From Mantamonas sphyraenae (lineage: Eukaryota; CRuMs; Mantamonadidae), in assembly GCA_026936335.1 (NCBI GenBank), contig JAPMXV010000056.1, positions 1 to 64,000 on the forward strand: DNA of 64,000 nucleotides. Reading direction: 5' to 3'. The notes below the pieces were generated by a model. The model saw only the letters and a program-made list of their open reading frames with translations. It searched no databases and was not told the DNA's origin. Within the stretch, counting starts at the first letter, position 1. Every line of letters starts with the position of its first letter. Both the position numbers and the translations under genes were made by a program. Below, one piece after another: positions 19,749-28,213 of this stretch.

Positions 19749-22577
19749 CTATTTGTTGGCCAAAACCTCGCGACTCACCCCCCCACTCTTGCGCTTCGCC
19801 CCAAACCCGTTCCCCGACCGCTTTGCCGTGCTCTTGCCCATCTTCCCTCCTCCACTTGACCCTCCTCCTCCACCACCGCTGCTGCTCGACGCCCCGCTGC
19901 TCGACCCACCACTCCCAATCTTTGCCAACATCTCGTCCAGCCGTTTGACCACCTCCTCAAACCCCGGCCTCTCCTCCGCCCGCCCAAAGCACTCTTCGAT
20001 GAGCAGCCCCACTTGGCTCTGCGCCACTTCCTCCGGAATCTGCAGGTGCTCGTTCTGGAACCCAACTTTCGCCACAACCTGCAGCGGCGACAACCCCTGC
20101 CACGGGATTTCCCCTGTCATCAGCTCCCACAAAATGACCCCAAACGAGTACACGTCTGCCTTTTCCGAGTAGTTCTCACCGGCAAGCACTTCCGGCGGCA
20201 TGTACACAGGTGTCCCTGCCGCCGCCGAACCCGTCAACATCGCCCCGTGCTCCTTCAGCTTCGCCATCCCAAAGTCACACAGCTTCACCCCGTACTGCCG
20301 GTCCACCAGCAGGTTCAGCGACTTGAGATCCCGGTGCACAATTGGCGGGTCGTGCGTGTGAAGGTACAGCATCCCCACCGCTGCGTCCCGCGCCATCTGC
20401 AGCTTTTGCTTCGTGTGCAGTGTCTTTTTGCGCAGCACACGAAACAGCGTGCCTCGTGCACAAAACTCCGTCACAATGCACATCGGCTCCAAGCAGATGC
20501 CCATGAATCCTACGATGTTCGGGTGCCGCATTTCCGCCAGCAGCGCCACCTCGTGCGAAAACTCAGCCATATCCATCTCCTCCTGCGCAAACAGCCGCTT
20601 CACTGCCACCTCCACCCCTCTATACTGGCCCTTGAATACCTCCCCAAAGCTCCCGCTTCCAATCTTTGCTCCCAGTTCGATGTCGTCGTAGGCAATCGTC
20701 CACTTCGCGCTGATCATGTCGTTCCACGACACGCGCGACCCCACACTGCCCACCCTTGGCACATTCTCTCCGTTTCCTCCGCTTTCTCCACTGTCAAACT
20801 CACCCTCCGACTCCGACAACCCAGATGGCCCACTTGCGTCCACCGACACGTCCAGTGCATCCACCTCCTCCAGCAGCGCCTCTTCTCGCTGTGCCTTTTG
20901 CTGTGCATACATCTCATCCACGTCAATGTCTGCAAACTTGATCTCGTCCGACGACTCCATCTCCAGTCCAGACAGGTTCCGCGCAATCCGCCGTGTCACC
21001 ATCTGCTCAAACAGCCGATACCGCTTCGTGTGTTCGTTCGTCCCCACTGGGTACATCTGACCCGGCTGGTACATCAGGTCCACCACATACTGCTTCCTTC
21101 CCGCCGTCACCACATTCCACAGGTACTGCGAAATGCCCTCCTCCGCAGCTGCCTTTTCCTTCCCCGCATCCGCATCCGCCGCATCCGCATCCGCCGCCTC
21201 TTCCCCGCCCTCCCCTTCCGGGCACGACCCTCCTTCCCCTTCTTCTCCTTCTTTCTCCTCCTGCCCGTCTTCCACCTCAAATCCTCCCAAAGGATGCGCC
21301 GTCACCGACTTACGGTGATCCACAACCACCACCTTCTTGTACTCCTCCGCCTCGCTCCGTTTCCCGATATCACGCAAGACACCCCGTCGCAGCTCGCACG
21401 CAATCCCAAAGTGATCGCACGCCACCTTGAACGCAATCGCACGCGCACTCGTCGCTCCAAACTGCAGCAGCCCAATCGGCACACAGTTGCTCTTCACCAC
21501 CGCCTTCAGACGCCGCAGCTCCTGCGCGTAATTGTCTGCAATGTGTGCCGTGCTGTACGCATGCCCACCAAAGAATCCGCTGATCACCGCGCCCAGCCGT
21601 TCCACTTTGTCCTCCAGCTGCTCGATCGGCGCCAGGATCACTTCCAGCCGCGCCATCATCTCGCTCGCGTTGTAGTCCGCCCCAGGCTCGTACATCAGGA
21701 TTTCGGTGCTGTTGTCCACTGGTTGCTTCTTCAGATACCCGATCGGCGGCAGGTAGCGCGCGTACTTGCCGCTGATCACCGCATAGAACCCGTTGTCCAG
21801 CCGCTCATTCGCGCCCACCACCCCGTTCTCCCAAAAAGCCTGCACAGACGGCAGCACGCTCGCTTCCTCCTCCCGATCTTGCGAACTCATCCGCCGCTCC
21901 GTCTCTGCGCTCCGCTTCGCTCCACTCCCACCTGCCACCTGGCTCAAGTGCAGCGCCGAAAGCGACGGCGACGCTTGAAAAGAAACACTGTGTCTTCCAC
22001 GAAATGATTTGCCTTCCGCTCTCGACGCCCCCTGCACCCCCCGCTCCTCTTCTAGCCCCACCGCCGACATGATGTTACCACACACGTCCACGCAATCCAC
22101 ATGCTCCATCCCATGGTCCGAAAACAGCGAGCTGCTGCTGTTCTCACTCAGGAACAAAGAGCCCAAGTTGCCCGACGACGACTGCCTCCGCGACACCTCG
22201 TACAACTCTTCCACTGCCACCAGGCCGTCCTCTCCCTGCATTTCCTCCAACGACGACACCCAGAAATCGATGTACTTGAACGCTGCAGTCTCCCGCAGCG
22301 ACGCTGCTTTTGGCACCACAACTTTGCACAGGTACTCCCAGTCTGCCATGATGCTTGTCTCTGACGACGCCACCGCAATCTGAGCCCACGGCGACCGGTT
22401 CACCAGGATCCGGAACGACGTCGCATGCTTCCTGTACGTGCTTCGCAACGCGTTGACCCCGTTCTCCAGCGTCGTGTTGGACAACTTGTGTTTCTGCAGC
22501 ACAAACCAGTCGTTGCTGCTTACCGTTTCCCACCACGTTTTGCCCCGCAGCGTTTGCTCCGCTGTGCAAAATGGCAT
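19749..22577 (-). CDS. Raf/CTR1-like TKL protein kinase with EDR1-type N-terminal domain
   Basis: The product is 942 residues from the ATG at 22577; the frame extends upstream but only through a GTG. The kinase domain covers about 626-882: GSGSFGEVFKG, the VAVK lysine, HRDLKSLNLLVD, DFG, and TPVYMPPEVL in place of APE. It is closest in style to TKL kinases of the Raf/MLK/CTR1 type. Residues about 339-506 resemble the EDR1/CTR1/ARMC3 peptidase-like domain: FGATSARAIAFKVACDHFGI, then CELRRG, and later KQYVVDLMYQPGQMYPVG. A Glu/Ala/Asp-rich insert splits this domain. The C-terminal tail is Ser/Gly-rich and basic. In plants this layout defines EDR1 and CTR1, which regulate stress and ethylene signalling; the substrate here is unknown. 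It starts 77 bp from the divergent LRR gene. Confidence 0.87.
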   Translation of the reverse strand: MPFCTAEQTLRGKTWWETVSSNDWFVLQKHKLSNTTLENGVNALRSTYRKHATSFRILVNRSPWAQIAVASSETSIMADWEYLCKVVVPKAASLRETAAFKYIDFWVSSLEEMQGEDGLVAVEELYEVSRRQSSSGNLGSLFLSENSSSSLFSDHGMEHVDCVDVCGNIMSAVGLEEERGVQGASRAEGKSFRGRHSVSFQASPSLSALHLSQVAGGSGAKRSAETERRMSSQDREEEASVLPSVQAFWENGVVGANERLDNGFYAVISGKYARYLPPIGYLKKQPVDNSTEILMYEPGADYNASEMMARLEVILAPIEQLEDKVERLGAVISGFFGGHAYSTAHIADNYAQELRRLKAVVKSNCVPIGLLQFGATSARAIAFKVACDHFGIACELRRGVLRDIGKRSEAEEYKKVVVVDHRKSVTAHPLGGFEVEDGQEEKEGEEGEGGSCPEGEGGEEAADADAADADAGKEKAAAEEGISQYLWNVVTAGRKQYVVDLMYQPGQMYPVGTNEHTKRYRLFEQMVTRRIARNLSGLEMESSDEIKFADIDVDEMYAQQKAQREEALLEEVDALDVSVDASGPSGLSESEGEFDSGESGGNGENVPRVGSVGSRVSWNDMISAKWTIAYDDIELGAKIGSGSFGEVFKGQYRGVEVAVKRLFAQEEMDMAEFSHEVALLAEMRHPNIVGFMGICLEPMCIVTEFCARGTLFRVLRKKTLHTKQKLQMARDAAVGMLYLHTHDPPIVHRDLKSLNLLVDRQYGVKLCDFGMAKLKEHGAMLTGSAAAGTPVYMPPEVLAGENYSEKADVYSFGVILWELMTGEIPWQGLSPLQVVAKVGFQNEHLQIPEEVAQSQVGLLIEECFGRAEERPGFEEVVKRLDEMLAKIGSGGSSSGASSSSGGGGGGSSGGGKMGKSTAKRSGNGFGAKRKSGGVSREVLANK

Positions 22578-22654
22578 CTTTCTTGTCCTCGAATGTCTCG
22601 CCCCGGTGCTTGCAACCGATTTCCTGTTCTTGCCTTGTTTCTCCACGCGCCCGC
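22578..22654. promoter_or_regulatory. 77-bp divergent promoter spacer (kinase / LRR-filamin gene)
   Basis: The two ATGs at 22577 (minus) and 22655 (plus) face away from each other across 77 bp. Both promoters and both 5' leaders must fit here or overlap the coding starts. No TATA box is visible; the segment is C/T rich. If the plus-strand gene instead starts at the in-frame ATG at 22571, the coding regions would overlap. Confidence 0.4.
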
Positions 22655-25625
22655 ATGAGCCAATCTGCAGACGCGCTCACAAAGCGCATGCTCAACTGCG
22701 ACGGCCGCATCCTCGACCTCCATGCCATGCAGATAACAGACCTGCCACGCTCCCTGGCCAAGCAACACCCAAACCTGCGCATCCTCAACCTGCACAGCAA
22801 CCGCCTCAAGGCCTTCCCTCGCGCCATGGCTCGCCTCGCCAAGCTGGAGAAGCTCAACATCAGCAACAATCGCCTGGAAGAGCTATCTGGCGAAATCGCC
22901 TACCTCACCAAGCTCAAACAGCTCGACGCAAGCAACAACGGCATCCGCGAAATCGCCGCCCAAATCGGCCATCTTACCAGCCTAGCCACCCTCGATCTCA
23001 GCAAGAACAGCCTGTGTGACTTGCCCATCCAGCTTTGCCTCGCTCCTCTCACCGACCTGTGCCTCAATGGCAACATGCTCGAGTTTGTCCCCGACGCCGT
23101 ACTCAATCTGCCCACCCTACGCACCCTTGGCCTCGCCGACAACTCCATAGCCTCTCTCCCAGACTCCCTCATGCAGCTCACCAAACTGCGTCGCCTCGAC
23201 GTGCGCAACAATGCCATCGTCAGCATCAGCGACGACCTCATGCAGTGGATGCTCACCCTGCAGGAGGCCAAACTTGACACCGAACACAGCAGCGCCGACC
23301 GGCATGTGCGCTGGCGAAGCGACCTCGAGCAGGTCGCTGAGATCGAAAACAACGGCCAGCGTGCAAACCGTGCGCAGGCCGCCTCCGACCCGGCCATGTG
23401 CTACGCCCAGGGCACCGCGCAGTTTGAAGGCGAGGCCGGCCGTTGGAACTCGTTTAAAATCCGCGCCAAAGACAAGAACGGCCGCCACCGCGACACAGGA
23501 GGCGACCAGATCACCGTCCACATGTACAATATCCAAGACCATGACACATGCGCCCGCCTCGAAGTGTTTGATCACAACGATGGCAGCTACTCTGTGAAAT
23601 ACTGCTCCGCAACTGCAGGCCTCTACCAGGTCCAGGTTCAGCTCGCCCACCACGACATCTCCGGCTCCCCATTCGAGTGTGTCGTCCACCCATCCCATCC
23701 CGATGCGCAGCACTGTCTTCTCGTCGGTGATGTCATCGAATCTCGCCGCTGTGTCGCCGGCGAGCCCGCTGTCGTCTATCTCGAAGCCCACGACGCCTTT
23801 GGCAACCGATGTCGCCAAGGCGGCGCAGAGGTTGCAGGCAAGGTGCGCGCTGCCAATGGCGACCGCTGTGCCTGTGTCGTCCACGACTTTCAGGACGGCC
23901 GCTATGCCTTGCAATTCAGCAGCACCTCACGACAGCGCCTCGCCCTCGAGATTTCCCTCGACGGCCACATTGTCACCCCTTCTCCCCTTGCCATCGATGT
24001 CGTCGCAGGCCCTGTGCACCCAGACTCCTGCACCGTCGTCGCCAATGCAGGCGAGGGCCAGCTTGGGCAGGTCGCAGCGGGGCAAGTCCTCGACTTTTGG
24101 CTCCACTGCTATGATGTCCACGGCAACCCGTCCCAATGTGCCCTCGACGATCTTCATCTCAGTGCTCCTTCTGCCGCCGTCCATGTACAGCCCGAGAGCG
24201 GCCGCGAAGGTGTCTTTCATTGCAGCATCGTCAGCAAACGCGCAGGCCCACTGCTCGTCGACCTGGCTGTTGGCGGCCAGCCTGTAGCTGGCAGTCCTTT
24301 CCCTGCCCACGTGTACAGTGGGCCCACCAGCCACTTGCACAGCGTGTGTACACTCGATGGCCAGCTGCTCGACGAGCACACAAATGGCTGGCAGGTCATG
24401 GCCCGCCATCCCCTCCGCGTCCATGTCCGCACATGTGACGCCCATGGAAATCCACGCACCTCTGGTGGCGATCTGGTGCGAGCCGTCCTCAGTGGACATA
24501 CTGTCGTCGAGCTCCACGATCGGCACAGGCGAATACGCAGGCGACATTGTGGCTCACGCCAGCGGCTACCACACTCTTTGGGTAGGCATTGAGGAACAAG
24601 GCATCGATGGCAGTCCCTTTGCCCTCGACGTCATCAACGACCCACACATGCCGGTGGCTGATCTCAGCCGACTCCAACTCCTTGGAGCTAGCCGCGTGGT
24701 CCTGAGTCGCGCTGCCTTGTTCCGCCTGCATCTGCACAACGCCGATGGTCTCGAGGTACACAGTCGCGCATGGCGTTTTGCAGGCACCCACGTCGAGACT
24801 GGTGCCCAGGTCGACGAAAAACACACCAGTTGGATCGACGAAAAAGGTGTCCTTGAATGGTATGCTCCACACGTCGGCGCCTGGCAGCTCTGGGTGGAGC
24901 TCGAAGATGGCGAGCGCGTCCAAGGCTGCCCCATCGATCTCGACATCGTCGAACAGGTTCTCCGCGTCAAGTTTGTCGTCGAGGGACGCGACGGCGTCCA
25001 CACCCTGCAGGTGGAGCCACACATCAACTTTGACGGCATCGTCGACTGCGTCGGAAAACGCATCGGCTACGAGCGCCACGAAATTGCCCTCCGCTACCGC
25101 GACCAACAAGGCGACCTCCTTGCCCTTCGCAACGATGACGATTGGGCAGAGGTTCTCAACACGCATGCCGTCGAAGCCCGCGGCCACAGCATGAAGCTCG
25201 TCGTCAAGCTCGGCCACGTCGGCACGCGCATGCGCCACACCACCATACCCACCTCCAGCAGCTCCTCATCATCATCATCATCCTCCTCACGGCTGCCCTC
25301 TCTTCGGCTAAAGTGTTTTGGAGCCGGTCGCGAGATCCGAATCGTCGACGTGCCCTGCGAATCCCACACCGCAGGGTACTTTGTGGACTACGAAAGTGTG
25401 TTCAAGGCAGTCACCAATGCCTGGGGCTCTCGCGCGCTGCTGCTCGAGTTCAAAGATGCAGACGGCGACATGTGTCGGCTCAGCAGCGACACCAGCCTGG
25501 AAATGGCCTTGGCCGCCGCCACCGGTGCACGCTTTGGCAAGAACAGCAAGAGTCTGCGCAGTGCTCACACAGTCGACGGTTTGGTCCTCAAGGTGGTGGT
25601 GCGACGCAGTGGGAACAAACTCTGA
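22655..25625 (+). CDS. LRR - filamin repeats - tandem PB1 protein (apparent frameshift)
   Basis: The product is about 989 residues from the ATG at 22655. Residues about 8-200 are leucine-rich repeats (LRILNLHSNRL, LEKLNISNNRL, LATLDLSKNSL). About 250-765 holds five filamin-type Ig modules, each with a G-x-Y or similar strand and the closing SPF strand (SGSPFECVV, AGSPFPAHV, DGSPFALDV). About 768-852 and 882-985 look like PB1 domains; each has an acidic OPCA-like stretch (YRDQQGDLLALRNDDDW and FKDADGDMCRLSSD). No membrane segment is seen, so it is probably a cytoplasmic scaffold. The frame changes near 24516-24522: upstream reads ...VVELHD and the filamin pattern continues in the next frame with GTGEYAGDI. 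Both frames are clearly coding on either side. The RRM gene follows after 48 nt on the same strand. Confidence 0.85.
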
Positions 25626-25673
25626 CTCTGCCAACCCTTCTCTCAATTCCCTTCTCCACTCTCCCTCCGTGCC

Positions 25674-26891
25674 ATGTCAAGCACTCCAGTGACCACCGCC
25701 AATGCAGTGGTGATCAGGGACATCTCTGAAAAGGCCAGCCCCAGACAAGTGTTTGACTTTTTCTCCTTCTGCGGCGCAATCGCCTTTTCCTGGATGGACG
25801 TCGACCATGACGCAGAACGCGCCTCCCAGGTCGCCGTGATTGCCTTTGAGGAGGACTCTGCTGCCGGCACGGCCGTCCTTCTCACCAATGCCACCATTGC
25901 CGACCGCACCGTGCGTGTGTCCATGTGGAACAGCGACCCGCCCCTCGAACGCCTCCTGGGCACCTCCGAGGTCGAGGACGAGGCTCCGTTTGAGCAACAG
26001 CTACTTGCAGCTGGTCAAGAGTCACCAGCCTCTCTTGGCTCTCCAGGGCGTGCCTCGCCAGCCAGCTCCCGGGCAGCAAACAACGCTGGCGGAAAGCGTG
26101 TTTCGGCTGCCAATGCCTTTCTGGCCGCCGCCGTCGCCTCCACCGTCGGATTCGGCCACGATGTCGCTGCAGCCGTCAAAGATGTCGACCAAAAAACCCA
26201 GATGGGCGCCAAGCTCAAGGAGGTCGGCAGCAACATCGACACTGGGCTGCGCAACTTGGATCGCCAGCTCAAGGTCTCCGAATCCTTCAATACAGTCGGA
26301 CAGAAGCTCTCCGAGCCGGCCAGCAAAGTTGGAGACGCCCTACAGATCAAACAAGTGGGCACCACACTGCAGCAAACCGGCGAGAAGCTGGGCACGGGCC
26401 TCAAGCAAACCGGCGAGAAGTTGGGCTCCGGGTTCAAGGAGACCGGAAAGAAGCTGGAGAGCAACCAGGTCGTCTCCAAGGGCTGGGGATTTCTCCGCAA
26501 CATCGGCACCTCCATCTCGGCTAGCTTCAGCGAGCTGGAGCAAGAGACGAAACGCAAGATTCAAGAGGAGGAGCTCAAGCGAGGCATCACTCGTCCTGTC
26601 GCTCCCACCGCCACACTGGACGCAGCACAAGACACCGATCTTTCGGATGAGGACCATGGCGTCGCCTCTGCGGATGGTCCAGCGACGCTCGAGCCCACCG
26701 CTACCACGACGACCACCACAACCTCCACCGCCACCGACGAGTCCATGGACAACGACGATAGCGACGCACTAAACGCGGCACTCGAGGATGTGCTGGGCGA
26801 TGACGATGAGGACGAGGCCCTGCTGCAGCCCGTCGAGGATCTGCAGGACGACGACACCAGCGCTCCAAACGTCCAGACCCCCACAAATTGA
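25674..26891 (+). CDS. BPA1/Vip1-like RRM protein with amphipathic C-terminal repeats
   Basis: The product is 405 residues, intronless, ATG at 25674. Residues about 8-90 form a divergent RRM: the strand AVVIRDIS, the helix with FDFFSFCGAI, and AVLLTNATIADRTVRV. The FFSFCG and LLTNAxI signatures are those of fungal Vip1 and the plant BPA1-like family. The middle and C-terminal part (about 165-300) repeats an 11-residue-like amphipathic pattern (GTTLQQTGEKLGTGLKQTGE), resembling membrane-adhering or coiled helices. The tail is acidic and Thr-rich. Family function is poorly known (RNA or protein binding). It faces, across 41 bp, a minus-strand paralogue. Confidence 0.8.
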   Translation: MSSTPVTTANAVVIRDISEKASPRQVFDFFSFCGAIAFSWMDVDHDAERASQVAVIAFEEDSAAGTAVLLTNATIADRTVRVSMWNSDPPLERLLGTSEVEDEAPFEQQLLAAGQESPASLGSPGRASPASSRAANNAGGKRVSAANAFLAAAVASTVGFGHDVAAAVKDVDQKTQMGAKLKEVGSNIDTGLRNLDRQLKVSESFNTVGQKLSEPASKVGDALQIKQVGTTLQQTGEKLGTGLKQTGEKLGSGFKETGKKLESNQVVSKGWGFLRNIGTSISASFSELEQETKRKIQEEELKRGITRPVAPTATLDAAQDTDLSDEDHGVASADGPATLEPTATTTTTTTSTATDESMDNDDSDALNAALEDVLGDDDEDEALLQPVEDLQDDDTSAPNVQTPTN

Positions 26892-26932
26892 CCGTTCATC
26901 TCCATTCGCTCGCTCTTCCTGTCCATCCTCAT

Positions 26933-28140
26933 TTATTCCTTGCTGTTGCTTGCCTCCTCCTTGGCGGCTTGCTCAGCCTTACGTGCTGCGATCTCCTCCT
27001 TGGTCGCGTCGGAAATCTCGCTCATGGTCTTCTTCGCCGAACCAAACAGGCCTTTGGCGTACGACGAAGCCTTGGCCACGTTCTCGTTCTGCATGGCCCG
27101 GTCTGACATCACCTTGGCCGTCGCTTTGGCCGCAAGTGTCGTCTCCCCCACCTTTTGCGAGATCTTGTACTGCTCGTCCAACTCTCCGGCCTTGGTCTTG
27201 GCCGACGACGCCGCGCTGCTGGCCTTTTCCGAGATCTTGTACTTTTCGTCAATCTCAGACGCCTTCTTCTTGATCGTGTTGACAATTTGGTGCTTCTCGT
27301 CAAAGTCGATTGCCTTGGTGCGTGCGTTGTCGCCAAGCACGTATCCGGCCGCAAGCAACGAAGCCACAACTGCTGTGGCGCTCTGTGGTACCATTCGTGG
27401 CGTTGGGGTGTGGATCGACGCCCAGCGCTCGTCAGTGTACGCCCCCGCCTCCGAGTTCCCTTCGTCCACACAAAGGCCGTCATTTTTCCCTCCGGCCGAC
27501 GTCTGCTCTTCCCACCGCAACCTACCCTGCCGCTGTCGTTCACGGGCTTGCCCTCGTCGTCCTCGCTTGCTTCTGCACTGCTCTGCTGGCTGCTCTCCTG
27601 CGATGACGCCTCCTTGGCGTCCTCCGCCACCTCGGCGGACGAGCTTCCGGCCGACGCCTCCGTCTCCACCTGCACCTCCTCGCTCCCTGCTTCGCTCTCT
27701 GGTCCGCTGTACGGCTTCACCGTGATCACTTGGTCCACAATCACTGCGTTGGTCAGCAGCAGTGCAGTTTTCGCACTGCCAGCCGCCACGAAGCTCACCG
27801 TTGCCTTTTGGTTGTCGCCGTCACTGTTGCCGTGCCTTGCCCTGTCAGTTCCTTCACACCCATCATCCTCGCTCCATCTCCCACCCCTTCCCCCCTTCCT
27901 CCCTTCCCACTCAATAACCCCTCCTCTTTGCTGTCCAATTGTTCCCAAACCTACGCTTCCAGCGTCAGCTCCACAATCTCGCCGCAGAAGTTGAAAAAGT
28001 CCTTCACCGTTTGCTCAGTTGCGTTTGCAGACACGTTGGTCACAGTCACACTCTTTTCACTCTGCACGGCACACAGAACGTTGTGTGTCAGAGCACAATC
28101 CACACGTACGCTGTCCACCTCTTTCACCTACCGTGGGCAT
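26933..28140 (-). CDS. BPA1/Vip1-like RRM protein, four exons, paralogue of the convergent neighbour
   Basis: The model is exons 28132-28140, 27955-28061, 27526-27823 and 26933-27382; introns are 28062-28131, 27824-27954 and 27383-27525. All three donors read GTAGGT and all acceptors CAG. Phases agree and give 287 residues. The first exon encodes only MPT. The RRM is rebuilt from exons 2 and 3: VTVTNVSANATEQTV, then FFNFCGEIVELTLEA, then KATVSFVAAGSAKTALLLTN. An acidic Ser/Glu linker follows, then a hydrophobic patch (AVVASLLAAGYVLG) and repeats of the type DEKHQIV / DEKYKIS / DEQYKIS, as in plant BPA1-like proteins. The single frames on their own look like fragments. The start is 73 bp from the divergent NVL gene. 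Confidence 0.83.
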
Positions 28141-28213
28141 CTCTTTGTTCAGGTTCAAACCAGGGGTTGGCCCGTCCAGCGCGTGCGCCGTCACATCCAC
28201 CCTTGTCCACACC
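28141..28213. promoter_or_regulatory. 73-bp divergent promoter spacer (RRM paralogue / NVL)
   Basis: The ATGs at 28140 (minus) and 28214 (plus) are only 73 bp apart and point away from each other, so the promoters must be shared or overlapping. No TATA-like or initiator motif stands out. The minus-strand gene places its first intron immediately after three codons, so transcription signals could also lie in that intron. Confidence 0.35.

Noticed and set aside
19740..19780. A 36-nt intron fusing kinase and helicase into one protein (GTGAGT ... GCGAG/ATG)
   Set aside because: The accepted introns in this window are at least 67 nt and end in CAG; the kinase has a proper stop and the helicase a proper basic N terminus.
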